From Thermocladium sp. UBA166 (GTDB taxonomy: Archaea; Thermoproteota; Thermoprotei; Thermoproteales; Thermocladiaceae): a DNA stretch of 22,301 nt. The stretch is taken from assembly GCA_002508315.1 (NCBI GenBank), contig DAHE01000044.1, forward strand, positions 22,127-44,427, written 5' to 3'. Both the position numbers and the translations under genes were made by a program. Below are positions 1 through 6,918 of this stretch, piece after piece. How positions within the stretch are numbered: the stretch's first letter is position 1; each line of letters begins with the position of its first letter. Below the pieces are notes generated by a model. The model was given only the letters and a program-made list of their open reading frames with translations, was not told the DNA's origin and did not search any database.

Positions 1-337
1 GACGTAATCACCGCCTCCCCTCCCACCCCCGCCACCTCCGCCGCCCCCGCTCGGCGAGTTGGTGCAGTTAACAGTGAAGCTGAGGGATTCATAGTTCTGG
101 TTTACGGCGACGGTGCTAGGCGTGATGCTGCACTTTCCTCCCAAGGGGCTTGAAGTGATTCCAGCCGTCACGGTGGCGGGCAGGCTTCCCAGCTTGAGTG
201 TCTGCGATGTGATCGTCGTGGTGTTCCCCGATATGGATTGGACAGGGGAGGAGACGACCCACTCAGCCCCCGCTGTGTCGGAGACGGTGAAGTATAGGAC
301 GTAATCACCGCCTCCCCTCCCGCCCCCGCCGCCTCCG
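1..337 (-). repeat. In-frame 297-bp tandem domain repeat with G-rich hinge DNA
   Basis: A 40-bp stretch starting at 298 (beginning gacgtaatcaccgcctcccc) is repeated from position 1 with only two differences in 40 bases. The offset is 297 bp, exactly 99 codons, so the surface-protein domain and its glycine hinge are repeated in frame. Only one full unit plus the start of the next is visible because the window ends. On the coding strand the hinges are runs of G that could form quadruplexes. The near identity of the hinges suggests recent duplication or recombination between repeats. Confidence 0.75.
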
Positions 338-2046
338 GTGTTGGGCCTCCCCACGTATACGTAGATCGTGCTCCCGTTCTCCACGGGTATGGGGTTCTGG
401 ATGGGGAGCCCTATCTCTTCCTCGGCGTTGCTCCAATAAACTTGGTACCCTTGGGGGACCGTGAGCGTCACATCATCGACTTCCCCCCTCAGCGGGATGG
501 CCTCCGGGTAGGGAGCATTCACGTACTGCCCCGTCCACGTCCTCGAGGCAATCGAGCTGGAGGCGGTTATGGGCTCGCCGACGGTTCCCGACCCGAACCA
601 CGCCGTGATTATTGCTTGATAAGGCCACCCCGAGGCGGATGGTTTGACTATAGGTTTGCCATTAACGTCCAACCAACCCAGTAAAACCAGCAAGTACTCC
701 CCCCGCGACACGTTAGTCGTCGGCAGGGTTGGGGATTGGAACGTGACTGAGGTTACGTATAATCCACCCCCCACGCGCTGGGACTCCCCCCACCTCCCCG
801 CCTCGCCATAGATCGTGCCGTTCCAATCCACCACGTAGGTCAGGTTAGGCAGCGCCCAGCTCGCCACGTCTTGTGCGGGTACCGTGGACTCAAGGTAGAG
901 AGTCCCCACCTGCGCCTCAACCCCCGTCTCCCCCCTCGCCAACTCCCCCGAATTCCACCCGCTTCTCAGCGGAATCGCGTGGTTCAACCATGAATCAATG
1001 ATCATGGGCTTCAAGACCGTGAATAGGGAGGAGATGGTGTAACTGCGCGGGGGACTGGTCGCGTTGAAGTAGATGTAGTAATGGGGAGCATTTGTGCAAT
1101 TTACTTGGAAGAGGATCACGCCCCCCGCCTCCAACTCTCCAGACGATGGGATGGAGCTGCAGCTTCCTCCATTGTAGCTCGCCATTAATGAAATGGCCAC
1201 TCCAGTCCCCGCCTCTATCGGTACCACCGCCGAGCCTGTGCTCGAGTAGCTCCCATCGCTGTACCCAGTCCATGCCAGGCTCCATGCAGCGTCGACGACG
1301 TCATCTATAATAGCGGTTCCCGTGGCGTTGTAATCTATTATGAATGTTCCCGATTGACCCGCCCCTATCGCTTGGTTAGCCGGGACGGAGTAGTATGGCT
1401 TCTCCGTGCTCAGCGATGCAGTTATGCTGGATGCGCTTGTGGGCAGCGTTATGGCCACGGTCCTAGATGAGTTGCCTGACATACTGCCCGAGGCGCCTCC
1501 CGTCCACGTCAGTGACCATTGAGCGCCGTAGGGATCCTCTATCACTACCCCCGCCTCATTGGGCCCCGCCGAGGATCCAGTGGGCCCGGCCTGCGATCTA
1601 TTCCTCACGGTGTAGTTTATGTAGGTCCATATCACCACGCAGGCCTTGGGGTAGGACGTTGCGCAGAGCTGGGCTTGAGCGATTGTCCCAGCGGCGCTAG
1701 CGTAGAGTTCCTCGTATTGATCGGGCCCCAGTCCCGGCCCGTTGTACTCGCCTCTCCCCAAGTACCCCCTCTCCCCCTCGGTGGCTGGAACTGCCTTGCC
1801 GTCTATGAATGATTTATTCACGAAGAAGGCCTGTCTGCCTATGTTCTCCACTATAATGACTGTCCTGCCGCCCTCCTCATACGCTATTATGGCTCCCCAT
1901 ATATTGCTTCTTACTAAATGGATGCTAGCATAACTGTTCAATTCATAGCCGACGTAGATGCCCAACGCGATCGCCATCAATCCAAACGCTATTGCAATCA
2001 CTGCAGCGTAGGATTCACTGATTGATCCCCGTCTATTCCCAATCAT
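1..2046 (-). CDS. Large secreted pilin-like surface protein with Gly-rich hinges (3' end outside window)
   Basis: Continuous minus-strand frame from an ATG at 2046 to the window edge: 682 codons with no stop, C-terminus not visible. The N-terminus is a class III (type IV pilin/archaellin-like) signal: a short basic head with Arg-Arg-Gly (residues 5-7), a Ser/Glu stretch, then a hydrophobic helix at about residues 14-34 and no basic C-flank. The rest is Ser/Thr/Gly/Tyr-rich with many N-x-S/T sequons and paired cysteines, as in glycosylated extracellular beta-sandwich proteins. From about residue 570 there is a Gly6-Arg-Gly3 hinge, a domain of about 85 residues, and a second Gly8-Arg-Gly3 hinge, which begins a further copy. 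A related Cys...Asn-Cys-Thr-Asn module lies earlier (about 1080-1190). It is divergent from the MTHFR-like gene. I infer a pilus, S-layer-associated or adhesin role. The protein family itself is not recognised. Confidence 0.75.
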   Translation of the reverse strand, partial: MIGNRRGSISESYAAVIAIAFGLMAIALGIYVGYELNSYASIHLVRSNIWGAIIAYEEGGRTVIIVENIGRQAFFVNKSFIDGKAVPATEGERGYLGRGEYNGPGLGPDQYEELYASAAGTIAQAQLCATSYPKACVVIWTYINYTVRNRSQAGPTGSSAGPNEAGVVIEDPYGAQWSLTWTGGASGSMSGNSSRTVAITLPTSASSITASLSTEKPYYSVPANQAIGAGQSGTFIIDYNATGTAIIDDVVDAAWSLAWTGYSDGSYSSTGSAVVPIEAGTGVAISLMASYNGGSCSSIPSSGELEAGGVILFQVNCTNAPHYYIYFNATSPPRSYTISSLFTVLKPMIIDSWLNHAIPLRSGWNSGELARGETGVEAQVGTLYLESTVPAQDVASWALPNLTYVVDWNGTIYGEAGRWGESQRVGGGLYVTSVTFQSPTLPTTNVSRGEYLLVLLGWLDVNGKPIVKPSASGWPYQAIITAWFGSGTVGEPITASSSIASRTWTGQYVNAPYPEAIPLRGEVDDVTLTVPQGYQVYWSNAEEEIGLPIQNPIPVENGSTIYVYVGRPNTGGGGGGRGGGDYVLYFTVSDTAGAEWVVSSPVQSISGNTTTITSQTLKLGSLPATVTAGITSSPLGGKCSITPSTVAVNQNYESLSFTVNCTNSPSGGGGGGGGGRGGGDYV

Positions 2047-2114
2047 GTGGGCCCCTATGGTTTCCTATAAAAAGGCTTAGCTGTAGCTTGGTTCCCATAG
2101 GGTATTGGGATCGA

Positions 2115-2121
2115 TTTAAAA
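2115..2121 (+). promoter_or_regulatory. TATA box of the MTHFR-like gene
   Basis: The sequence tttaaaa is centred 27 nt before the ATG at 2145. This is the spacing of a leaderless archaeal transcript and it selects 2145 over the upstream in-frame ATG at 2022. Confidence 0.6.
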
Positions 2122-2144
2122 GGGAGTATATACTAACGTATCTC

Positions 2145-2825
2145 ATGTTGATATACGCCGAGATACATCCATTTCCCCGCAGGAGTGATCTTGAGCCCCT
2201 ATTGGAGGAGCTGGGCGGCTTCCATGGCTTCGACGTGCCTGATGCCCCCATGGGTCGCCCCGCGCCCATACCCATTTCTATTGCTTGTATGGCCAGAGGC
2301 ATGTATCCCTCCAAACCCATAATAATAAATCAACGATTAATGGACGTCAACGAGCTTCACGTGAGGAGCTTGATAAAGGGCGCCAAGATGCTTGGATTGG
2401 ATGTTGCCTTCACGCAGGGAGATCAACCCAAGATAGGGAGGGCAGTGGGCTATCTCCAGACAGAGGACGCTGTTAGGTTAGCCAGGGATGAGGGAGTCAG
2501 GGCAGGCATGATGCTAAGCATGCTTTACCCTCGCCAAGACGTGGAGAAACGAATGAGGTCGGCGGCGGATTTCTTCCTCGTCTTGAACCTAACCGACCCA
2601 CGGCAATTAACGGGTCTCGACACCGCACCCTTGATCCCCTACCTGTTAGTTGAGACTGAGCGGAACAGGGAGTGGATGAGGAAGCTGGGGCAGCCCTTGA
2701 TTCGGGAGGAGGAATTGCCGAGCATAGTGGAGAGGCTGGAGGAGGTGGGCGTGAGAGTGGTCCTGCTCTCCATTCCTCGAGACGCCAAGGCGTTTTCCAG
2801 GTTAGCCAAGGCGCTCAAGCTTTAA
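2145..2825 (+). CDS. Methylenetetrahydrofolate reductase-like TIM-barrel protein
   Basis: 226 residues from the ATG at 2145, chosen because the TATA box places the transcript start there; the open frame runs further upstream but no promoter supports that. The N-terminal AEIHPFPRR resembles the Glu-Phe-Phe-Pro-Pro start of the MetF barrel, which carries the catalytic Glu. The middle has DAPMGRP followed by a strand of the PIIINQRLMDVN type and LGLDVAFTQGDQP, matching the order of the MetF 'DxP...HxxxRDxN...LxLTGDPP' motifs. A later segment ADFFLVLN corresponds to the MetF 'ADFFxTQ' strand. MetF enzymes reduce methylene-tetrahydropterin with FAD; short archaeal homologues may use a different C1 carrier, so substrate is unknown. 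Its stop codon lies inside the TATA box of cdd just downstream. Confidence 0.55.
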   Translation: MLIYAEIHPFPRRSDLEPLLEELGGFHGFDVPDAPMGRPAPIPISIACMARGMYPSKPIIINQRLMDVNELHVRSLIKGAKMLGLDVAFTQGDQPKIGRAVGYLQTEDAVRLARDEGVRAGMMLSMLYPRQDVEKRMRSAADFFLVLNLTDPRQLTGLDTAPLIPYLLVETERNREWMRKLGQPLIREEELPSIVERLEEVGVRVVLLSIPRDAKAFSRLAKALKL

Positions 2826-2828
2826 TTA
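2820..2828 (+). promoter_or_regulatory. TATA box of cdd overlapping the preceding stop codon
   Basis: The sequence ctttaatta is centred about 26 nt before the cdd ATG at 2850 and contains the TAA stop (2823-2825) of the preceding gene, so one stretch serves both genes. Confidence 0.55.
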
Positions 2829-2849
2829 TCCCGCCTCATCCCGTCATAT

Positions 2850-3248
2850 ATGGATGAGGAGAAATTAGTTGAGTTAGCTAAATCTAAGCTGCGTAATTCC
2901 TACGCGCCCTACTCAGGCTTCAGGGTGGCGGCCCTAGCAGTAACCCCAGATGGGAAGATATACCATGGAAATAACGTGGAGAATGCATCCTATGGCCTAT
3001 CTATTTGCGCGGAGCGCGTGGCCATATTCAAGGCTGTGAGCGAGGGGGAGAGGATCATAGACACCGTGGTGGTGGTCAGCGATGAGGGCACGCCGTACCC
3101 ATGCGGCGCCTGCCTTCAAGTGATGGCCGAATTCGGCGTGAGGAGGGTGATAGTGGCGGGGCCGGGGGATCGCGAGATGCATGAGTTGAGGGACTTACTT
3201 CCCCGCCCGTTCAGTTCAGCTAACCTACCCCATCAACCCGAGCTGTAG
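2850..3248 (+). CDS. cdd: Cytidine deaminase
   Basis: 132 residues, the usual size of the homotetrameric enzyme that deaminates cytidine or deoxycytidine to uridine or deoxyuridine in pyrimidine salvage. The family signatures are all present: YAPYSGFRV near the start, the substrate loop with Asn-x-Glu-Asn (GNNVENASY, about 40-48), the zinc/catalytic motif C53-A-E55, and the second zinc motif P84-C-G-A-C88, then the C-terminal LLPRPF. The ATG sits 26 nt after a TATA box, so the message is probably leaderless. The 3' end overlaps the convergent downstream gene by 16 bp. A deoC gene lies 1.7 kb away, fitting a shared nucleoside-salvage theme. Confidence 0.93.
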   Translation: MDEEKLVELAKSKLRNSYAPYSGFRVAALAVTPDGKIYHGNNVENASYGLSICAERVAIFKAVSEGERIIDTVVVVSDEGTPYPCGACLQVMAEFGVRRVIVAGPGDREMHELRDLLPRPFSSANLPHQPEL

Positions 3249-4021
3249 TACAGCGGTGTCTGAGTGGCTAGGTTGTGGAGCGTCGTGAGGAGCGGTGGCA
3301 AGTAGCCCACGGTATACTCGTTAAGCACGGCCAAGCTCCTCTGCACGTTTATCGCCACCAGCACCACGGGCGTGGGCGGTATCTCCACCAGATTATCGCC
3401 GGCCCAGGTCAATGCCTTGCTCTCCAATTGGTTGGAGTTGGTGGTCATGATTGCCAGCTCATTCTTGCACTGAGTTATATTTATCATTGATGCATTCACC
3501 CCATACTTATCCAGCTGCTGCGCTAGTTGTGAGTAGGTCATGTTGCCGATCGCCGATCCCTTGACTGCAACGGTATTCTCGAACCACAGCATGTAGTCCA
3601 GCGCCGCCGATTTATTCACGTGGTAGAGGCAGAGATCCAATGCCATGAAGTCGTTATCAACTGAATTTATCGCTGTGGAGTTCCCGGTAGGCGCGTATAA
3701 TGCGGGGTTGGGGAGAACTATAAACTGTAGAGATCCATTATTTATCATGTTAACCACTGTGGAGTTTATGTTTGAAGCAGTATAGTTGGCCCCATCATAT
3801 GGGTTGAGGAAGTACAGCACGACGTAGCTGGAGCTGTTTTGTCCAAAGATAAGCCCCATGGATCTGGCCCCGCTCAACAGCTCAGGTATGTGCTGGTTTA
3901 GGACGTAGTACGTGGAGTTAAAGACTGGATGGGAAGCCGTCGGTCTGTACGCCGCGAATAGCGCAAGGAATACCACAACGGCGGCCGCCGCCAGCACCGT
4001 TATGTTCTTGTATGAGGCCAT
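3233..4021 (-). CDS. Exported thioredoxin/DsbA-fold protein lacking a CxxC centre
   Basis: 262 residues. One hydrophobic N-terminal segment (about 7-25) follows a short basic start, so it is a secreted or membrane-anchored protein. About ten N-x-S/T sequons suggest extracellular glycosylation. The strand-loop VVLYFLNPYDGANY (67-80) sits where DsbA-like proteins have their CxxC, and PPTPVVLVAI (216-224) looks like the cis-proline loop; both support a DsbA-type thioredoxin fold. The CxxC itself is absent (LNPYDG instead). Only two cysteines are present, C131 and C185, in the presumed helical insertion, and they could form a structural disulfide. Oxidoreductase activity is therefore unlikely; a binding or scaffold role is possible. 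A TATA box lies at 4041-4050 (minus). It converges on cdd with a 16-bp overlap. Confidence 0.6.
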   Translation of the reverse strand: MASYKNITVLAAAAVVVFLALFAAYRPTASHPVFNSTYYVLNQHIPELLSGARSMGLIFGQNSSSYVVLYFLNPYDGANYTASNINSTVVNMINNGSLQFIVLPNPALYAPTGNSTAINSVDNDFMALDLCLYHVNKSAALDYMLWFENTVAVKGSAIGNMTYSQLAQQLDKYGVNASMINITQCKNELAIMTTNSNQLESKALTWAGDNLVEIPPTPVVLVAINVQRSLAVLNEYTVGYLPPLLTTLHNLATQTPLYYSSG

Positions 4022-4040
4022 GCGAGACCCGCCCTTGTGT

Positions 4041-4050
4041 CTTTAAAAGC
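4041..4050 (-). promoter_or_regulatory. TATA box of the exported thioredoxin-fold gene
   Basis: Reads gcttttaaag on the minus strand, centred about 24 nt before the ATG at 4021. Confidence 0.5.
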
Positions 4051-4135
4051 GTTATTCCAATAATACAGCAGCAGTCCAACGTGGGACAAGTGGTTCGAAA
4101 CGCAAGGATTAAATTTCAGCGCTCAACGTTCAACT

Positions 4136-4453
4136 ATGCAGCTGCCCGAGCCCATGGATATAAAGGAGGACATGTCCAAGAGGATTAAGCTGTGCGGCGA
4201 CGACGATGTATGCATCAAGATGGCTGTGTGGTTCGGGAATCGATTGCCCGCATATTTATGGTCGCACTTTAAGGAGCAATTGACAGGTAAGGGAGTGTCG
4301 TGGCAGGGCCTGCTCAGCGTTTTCAGCAATCACGTGCAGAACGCGGCTAGATGGGCCATGGGCCAGGCAGCTTGGGAGGATTTCATAGATGGAATATTAA
4401 AGGAGATAGACACGAAGTATAGGACTCGGTCGATAATGGATTATATAAAATGA
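4136..4453 (+). CDS. Small protein of unknown function
   Basis: 105 residues with no recognised family. It is a soluble, Trp-rich, probably all-helical protein with two cysteines close together (C20 and C26, around a Gly-Asp-Asp-Asp turn) and a basic C-terminus. The start is supported by a TATA-like ttaaattt (4109-4116) about 24 nt before the ATG, giving a leaderless message. It is a single gene, divergent from the exported thioredoxin-fold gene and convergent with the coiled-coil protein. Promoter, codon use and length support a real gene; nothing in the context indicates function. Confidence 0.6.
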   Translation: MQLPEPMDIKEDMSKRIKLCGDDDVCIKMAVWFGNRLPAYLWSHFKEQLTGKGVSWQGLLSVFSNHVQNAARWAMGQAAWEDFIDGILKEIDTKYRTRSIMDYIK

Positions 4454-4497
4454 ATGATGCCAATCCCGTCTCCATAATTCAATGAGAGAGGTCAATC

Positions 4498-4857
4498 CTA
4501 GAGGACCCTCAATAAAACGGTGACTATTATGGTAGCTAGTATGCCGCCCATGAAGCCGAAGAAGTAGGTGCGCATGTCCGCTCTCAATTCATTCATCCTA
4601 TCATTCATCAAGTCGATTCTCTTGTTTGTGTCTTCTATCTTTCCGTTTAATTCGTTTCTTAGGTCGTCGATTCTCTTGTAGAGATCCGTCTTGAGATCAT
4701 TTAGGTCCCGTTTCGTGGCAGCTTCCCCCAAGAGAGCTTGAAGCAATACTAGCCTGAGGCTTGGTTCCCCTGCTATCCTGGCCACGCCCTCTCCCCAGAA
4801 TCGCTTGGCCTTCTCCTCGTCTCTCAACTCATCCAAGAGTGTATCAACTATGGACAC
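4498..4857 (-). CDS. Coiled-coil protein with C-terminal membrane anchor
   Basis: 119 residues starting at GTG (4857); a TATA-like cttatta on the minus strand at 4881-4888 lies about 28-31 nt upstream. Residues about 1-45 form an acidic helical head. Residues 48-95 form a heptad-rich coiled coil with repeated Asp-Leu/Arg-Ile-Asp/Leu-Asn units (KRDLNDLK, KRIDDLRN, KRIDLMND). Residues about 99-117 form a single hydrophobic helix (GFMGGILATIIVTVLL) before a 2-3 residue tail, so the protein is tail-anchored with the coil in the cytoplasm. Proteins of this type are common in crenarchaeal genomes but have no assigned function. It is a separate transcription unit. Confidence 0.65.
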   Translation of the reverse strand: MSIVDTLLDELRDEEKAKRFWGEGVARIAGEPSLRLVLLQALLGEAATKRDLNDLKTDLYKRIDDLRNELNGKIEDTNKRIDLMNDRMNELRADMRTYFFGFMGGILATIIVTVLLRVL

Positions 4858-4963
4858 GCCTTAGTGAAACGACCGGGCAGTAATAAGGCTTGCGGAGATG
4901 AGAGAGGAAAAGATCGGAGTGGACTTAATCAGTATCTGATCCAATAATTGGATTAGTGTTTTC

Positions 4964-5680
4964 TCATTTTTCCAGGACTTCTCTGATCTTGCTTGTGCCT
5001 ATCCTGAATTGATCGGGAGCGGCTTGTCTCCCGGATGCTCTCAGCAGCTCCATTGCCTGTCCATATGATCGTATGCCCCCCGATGCCTTTATTCCTATTC
5101 TAGGATTATATTGTTTGGAGAGCTCGGCCATGAGTCTCACGTTCTCCACCTGCGCGCCTATACTGTTTCCCAGAAGGGCTGCATATTGTACATCCTCGAA
5201 GCCAGTGTTGGTCTTTATGAAATCTGCGCCGGACCTCATTATGATTTTATATAGTATCAATTTTTCGCTGCTAGTGGTGTGGGCGTCCTCCGCTATTATC
5301 TTTATTATCTTGCCCAACGAATGAGCTGTCTCGACGAGCTCCGCAATATCGCGCTCCGCATCCTCCACTAGGCCTGACTTGATCAATCCAATGGGAGCTA
5401 CTGCGTCTAATTCATCAGCGAATGCCGCGTATTGCTTTATCATGTCAACCCGCGCCTCCGTTGTGGAACTGCCGAAGGGGAAGTCAACCACCACGGCTAT
5501 TCGTAGATTAAGCCCATCCTCCTTTACGCGGTTCCGGGCAAACTCGGCATAAATTGGATTTATACAAATGGCATAGGCGCCGAATTGGGCGGCCTCCCTT
5601 ATCAGCTTCTCAATGTCTATTAGAGAGGCGTATGGTTTGAGGTTTGTGTGGTCTATCAATCCAGCTATGTTAACATGCAT
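4964..5680 (-). CDS. deoC: Deoxyribose-phosphate aldolase
   Basis: 238 residues of a class I aldolase TIM barrel that cleaves 2-deoxyribose 5-phosphate to glyceraldehyde 3-phosphate and acetaldehyde in nucleoside breakdown. Visible signatures: IDHTNLKP at the N-terminus, VVVDFPFG (about 63-70), DELDAVAP with Asp92, the Schiff-base lysine K156 in FIKTNTGF, and K198 in GIKASGGIR, followed by the phosphate-binding RIGTSK. Length and residues are normal for archaeal DeoC, so it should be active. It lies 49 bp downstream of spt5 on the same strand. A TATA-like aaatttatta in that gap (about 5702-5713) may give it a separate leaderless transcript in addition to read-through from secE-spt5. Confidence 0.93.
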   Translation of the reverse strand: MHVNIAGLIDHTNLKPYASLIDIEKLIREAAQFGAYAICINPIYAEFARNRVKEDGLNLRIAVVVDFPFGSSTTEARVDMIKQYAAFADELDAVAPIGLIKSGLVEDAERDIAELVETAHSLGKIIKIIAEDAHTTSSEKLILYKIIMRSGADFIKTNTGFEDVQYAALLGNSIGAQVENVRLMAELSKQYNPRIGIKASGGIRSYGQAMELLRASGRQAAPDQFRIGTSKIREVLEK

Positions 5681-5729
5681 TTAATCCCCCGCCTCCGCAT
5701 TCCTTTAATAAATTTACTATTTCCCGCCG

Positions 5730-6197
5730 TCATTGATTGGTTCTCCGTATGTGTTGCAGTGAGATAGTTATGGGAACCAACGATGATGCATCCATTATTT
5801 CCAGCCTGGCTGCTCCATTTTTCCTATTGATATCTATTACCCTGGCCTTGAATCCCTTAAATGGGCCTGATATTATCTCCACCACGTCGCCCACGCTCAC
5901 CTCCACCTCCTTCTCGAAGGACTTGGTCAGCTCGCCCAAGCTTATCTTGCCCTTCACAACGCCGCGGGCATGCTTTATTCCTTGGGACAGCGAGGTAGCC
6001 AGATACGGCAGCTCCGTCTCTATCAGAACTATTCCAGGCATGTCGGGCATCACTACAACTGACGGCACGTTGAAGTTCGGCGATTGAGAGGAGCCCCTCA
6101 TGGCTTCTATCCTGGATTTTATTATCATGGCAACATTATATTCTTGCCCCGTCACCGTGCGTATGGCCACGAAATGGCACTCCTCGGTCTCGCTCAT
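5730..6197 (-). CDS. spt5: Transcription elongation factor Spt5 (NusG homologue)
   Basis: 155 residues with the archaeal two-domain layout. A NusG N-terminal domain (about 6-95, beginning HFVAIRTVTGQEYNVA and containing MPGIVLIETE) binds the RNA polymerase clamp together with Spt4. A KOW domain follows (about 98-152, VEVSVGDVVEIISGPFKGFKARV). It keeps the polymerase processive and links transcription to translation or RNA processing. The start ATG overlaps the secE stop in an ATGA tetranucleotide, which indicates translational coupling; the secE-spt5(-uL11) order is the classical archaeal arrangement. Here uL11 is absent and deoC follows. Confidence 0.93.
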   Translation of the reverse strand: MSETEECHFVAIRTVTGQEYNVAMIIKSRIEAMRGSSQSPNFNVPSVVVMPDMPGIVLIETELPYLATSLSQGIKHARGVVKGKISLGELTKSFEKEVEVSVGDVVEIISGPFKGFKARVIDINRKNGAARLEIMDASSLVPITISLQHIRRTNQ

Positions 6198-6532
6198 GTC
6201 TTGCCCCCCTTCCGGCTCTGTTTACCCATGTTTCGGGTGGATATTATCAATACTATGGATAAGGCCGCTATTATTGCGACTATTGTTGAGAAGACTATGA
6301 TATTCTCAGGATATGATATTGAAAAATGAGGGGTCACCAACACATAAAATATAAAATTGAATATTAATGAATACGCTCCTAATATCACCACCAGTAATCC
6401 CCCTATCTTCACGATCGACATGTAATCTTCCCTATCAGGCTTTTTAGCTACCTTGAAAACCCACAGCATCAGGTTTATGTATTCCCTCATCTTCTTGCCG
6501 ATGCCCTTATTCGCCTTAGCAGCAGTCGACAT
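6194..6532 (-). CDS. secE: Preprotein translocase subunit SecE/Sec61-gamma with an extra C-terminal helix
   Basis: 112 residues. The amphipathic N-terminal helix and the family motif KKPDREDYMSIVKI (30-43) lead into the SecE transmembrane helix (about 43-66), so this is the clamp subunit of the Sec translocon. Archaeal SecE normally ends soon after this helix at about 60-70 residues. Here a polar loop (67-77) is followed by a second hydrophobic helix (about 78-98) and a basic tail (RNMGKQSRKGGK). The ATG at 6532 has a TATA box (ctttaaat, 6556-6563 minus) about 28 nt upstream. It overlaps spt5 by ATGA. Confidence 0.82.
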   Translation of the reverse strand: MSTAAKANKGIGKKMREYINLMLWVFKVAKKPDREDYMSIVKIGGLLVVILGAYSLIFNFIFYVLVTPHFSISYPENIIVFSTIVAIIAALSIVLIISTRNMGKQSRKGGKT

Positions 6533-6656
6533 TAATTGAAGCCTATGCCGCCCAGATTTAAAGCTTACTAGACCAAGGAACGCTGACCCTTCTCCACACT
6601 TAAATGGCGGGGCCTTCTAATGATTTTCGTGAATAACTCTATAACGGACGGCAACT

Positions 6657-6704
6657 GATAAAAGAAAAGACAAACCTCGCCCTTTAGGGCGGGGAGGAGG
6701 TTAG
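6657..6704 (+). repeat. IS200/IS605-like end hairpin element, copy 1
   Basis: A 33-bp core (6669-6701) is identical to one at 11892-11924, and flanking gata...aaa and t(t/c)ag extend the similarity to about 48 bp. It contains an 8-bp stem, CCTCGCCC (6675-6682) pairing with GGGCGGGG (6687-6694) across a TTTA loop with one G-T pair, followed by AGGAGGT. Such subterminal hairpins are typical of IS200/IS605-family ends and of TnpB-associated omega-RNA. No transposase or tnpB gene is nearby, so this would be a solo remnant or a non-autonomous element. The family assignment is inference from sequence style. Confidence 0.6.
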
Positions 6705-6888
6705 TTACGGTAATCAGCACCACATTAACTAAGTTATTGCCTTGACGAGTTTTCGATCTATGAGACTGTAGCTTCATGGAAATCAAGGTCTACATCTAAT
6801 TTAGAGAGCATCATAAATTTATAGGTGAACTACCCCAATCCGCAAGGATGGTGTCCTCCACCTCCTTAACTCTCGTAAGGTTAAAAGT

Positions 6889-6896
6889 TTTTAAGT
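6889..6896 (+). promoter_or_regulatory. TATA box of the PDCD5-ribosomal protein operon
   Basis: The sequence tttttaag begins 30 nt before the ATG at 6919, within gttaaaagtttttaag, giving a leaderless first gene for the operon. Confidence 0.6.
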
Positions 6897-6918
6897 GGGA
6901 TGAGGTGTCCGGTATTTC

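Larger units (their letters stand above)
6533..6918. other. Divergent intergenic region between secE and the PDCD5 operon
   Basis: 386 bp without a convincing gene. It contains the secE TATA box at the left (6556-6563), an IS605-like hairpin element at 6657-6704, another TATA-like stretch ataaatttata at about 6812-6822, and the promoter of the PDCD5 homologue at 6883-6896. Short open frames here run across the hairpin element or the promoters and show no protein signatures. Confidence 0.6.

Noticed and set aside
995..1285. Several open frames opposite or shifted to the surface protein gene
   Set aside because: They are shadow frames of a high-GC, Gly/Ser/Pro-rich gene and have no promoter or protein features.
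6568..6786. 72-residue minus-strand ORF across the hairpin element
   Set aside because: It reads through the IS605-like hairpin and lacks any promoter or similarity to a protein; more likely a chance frame.
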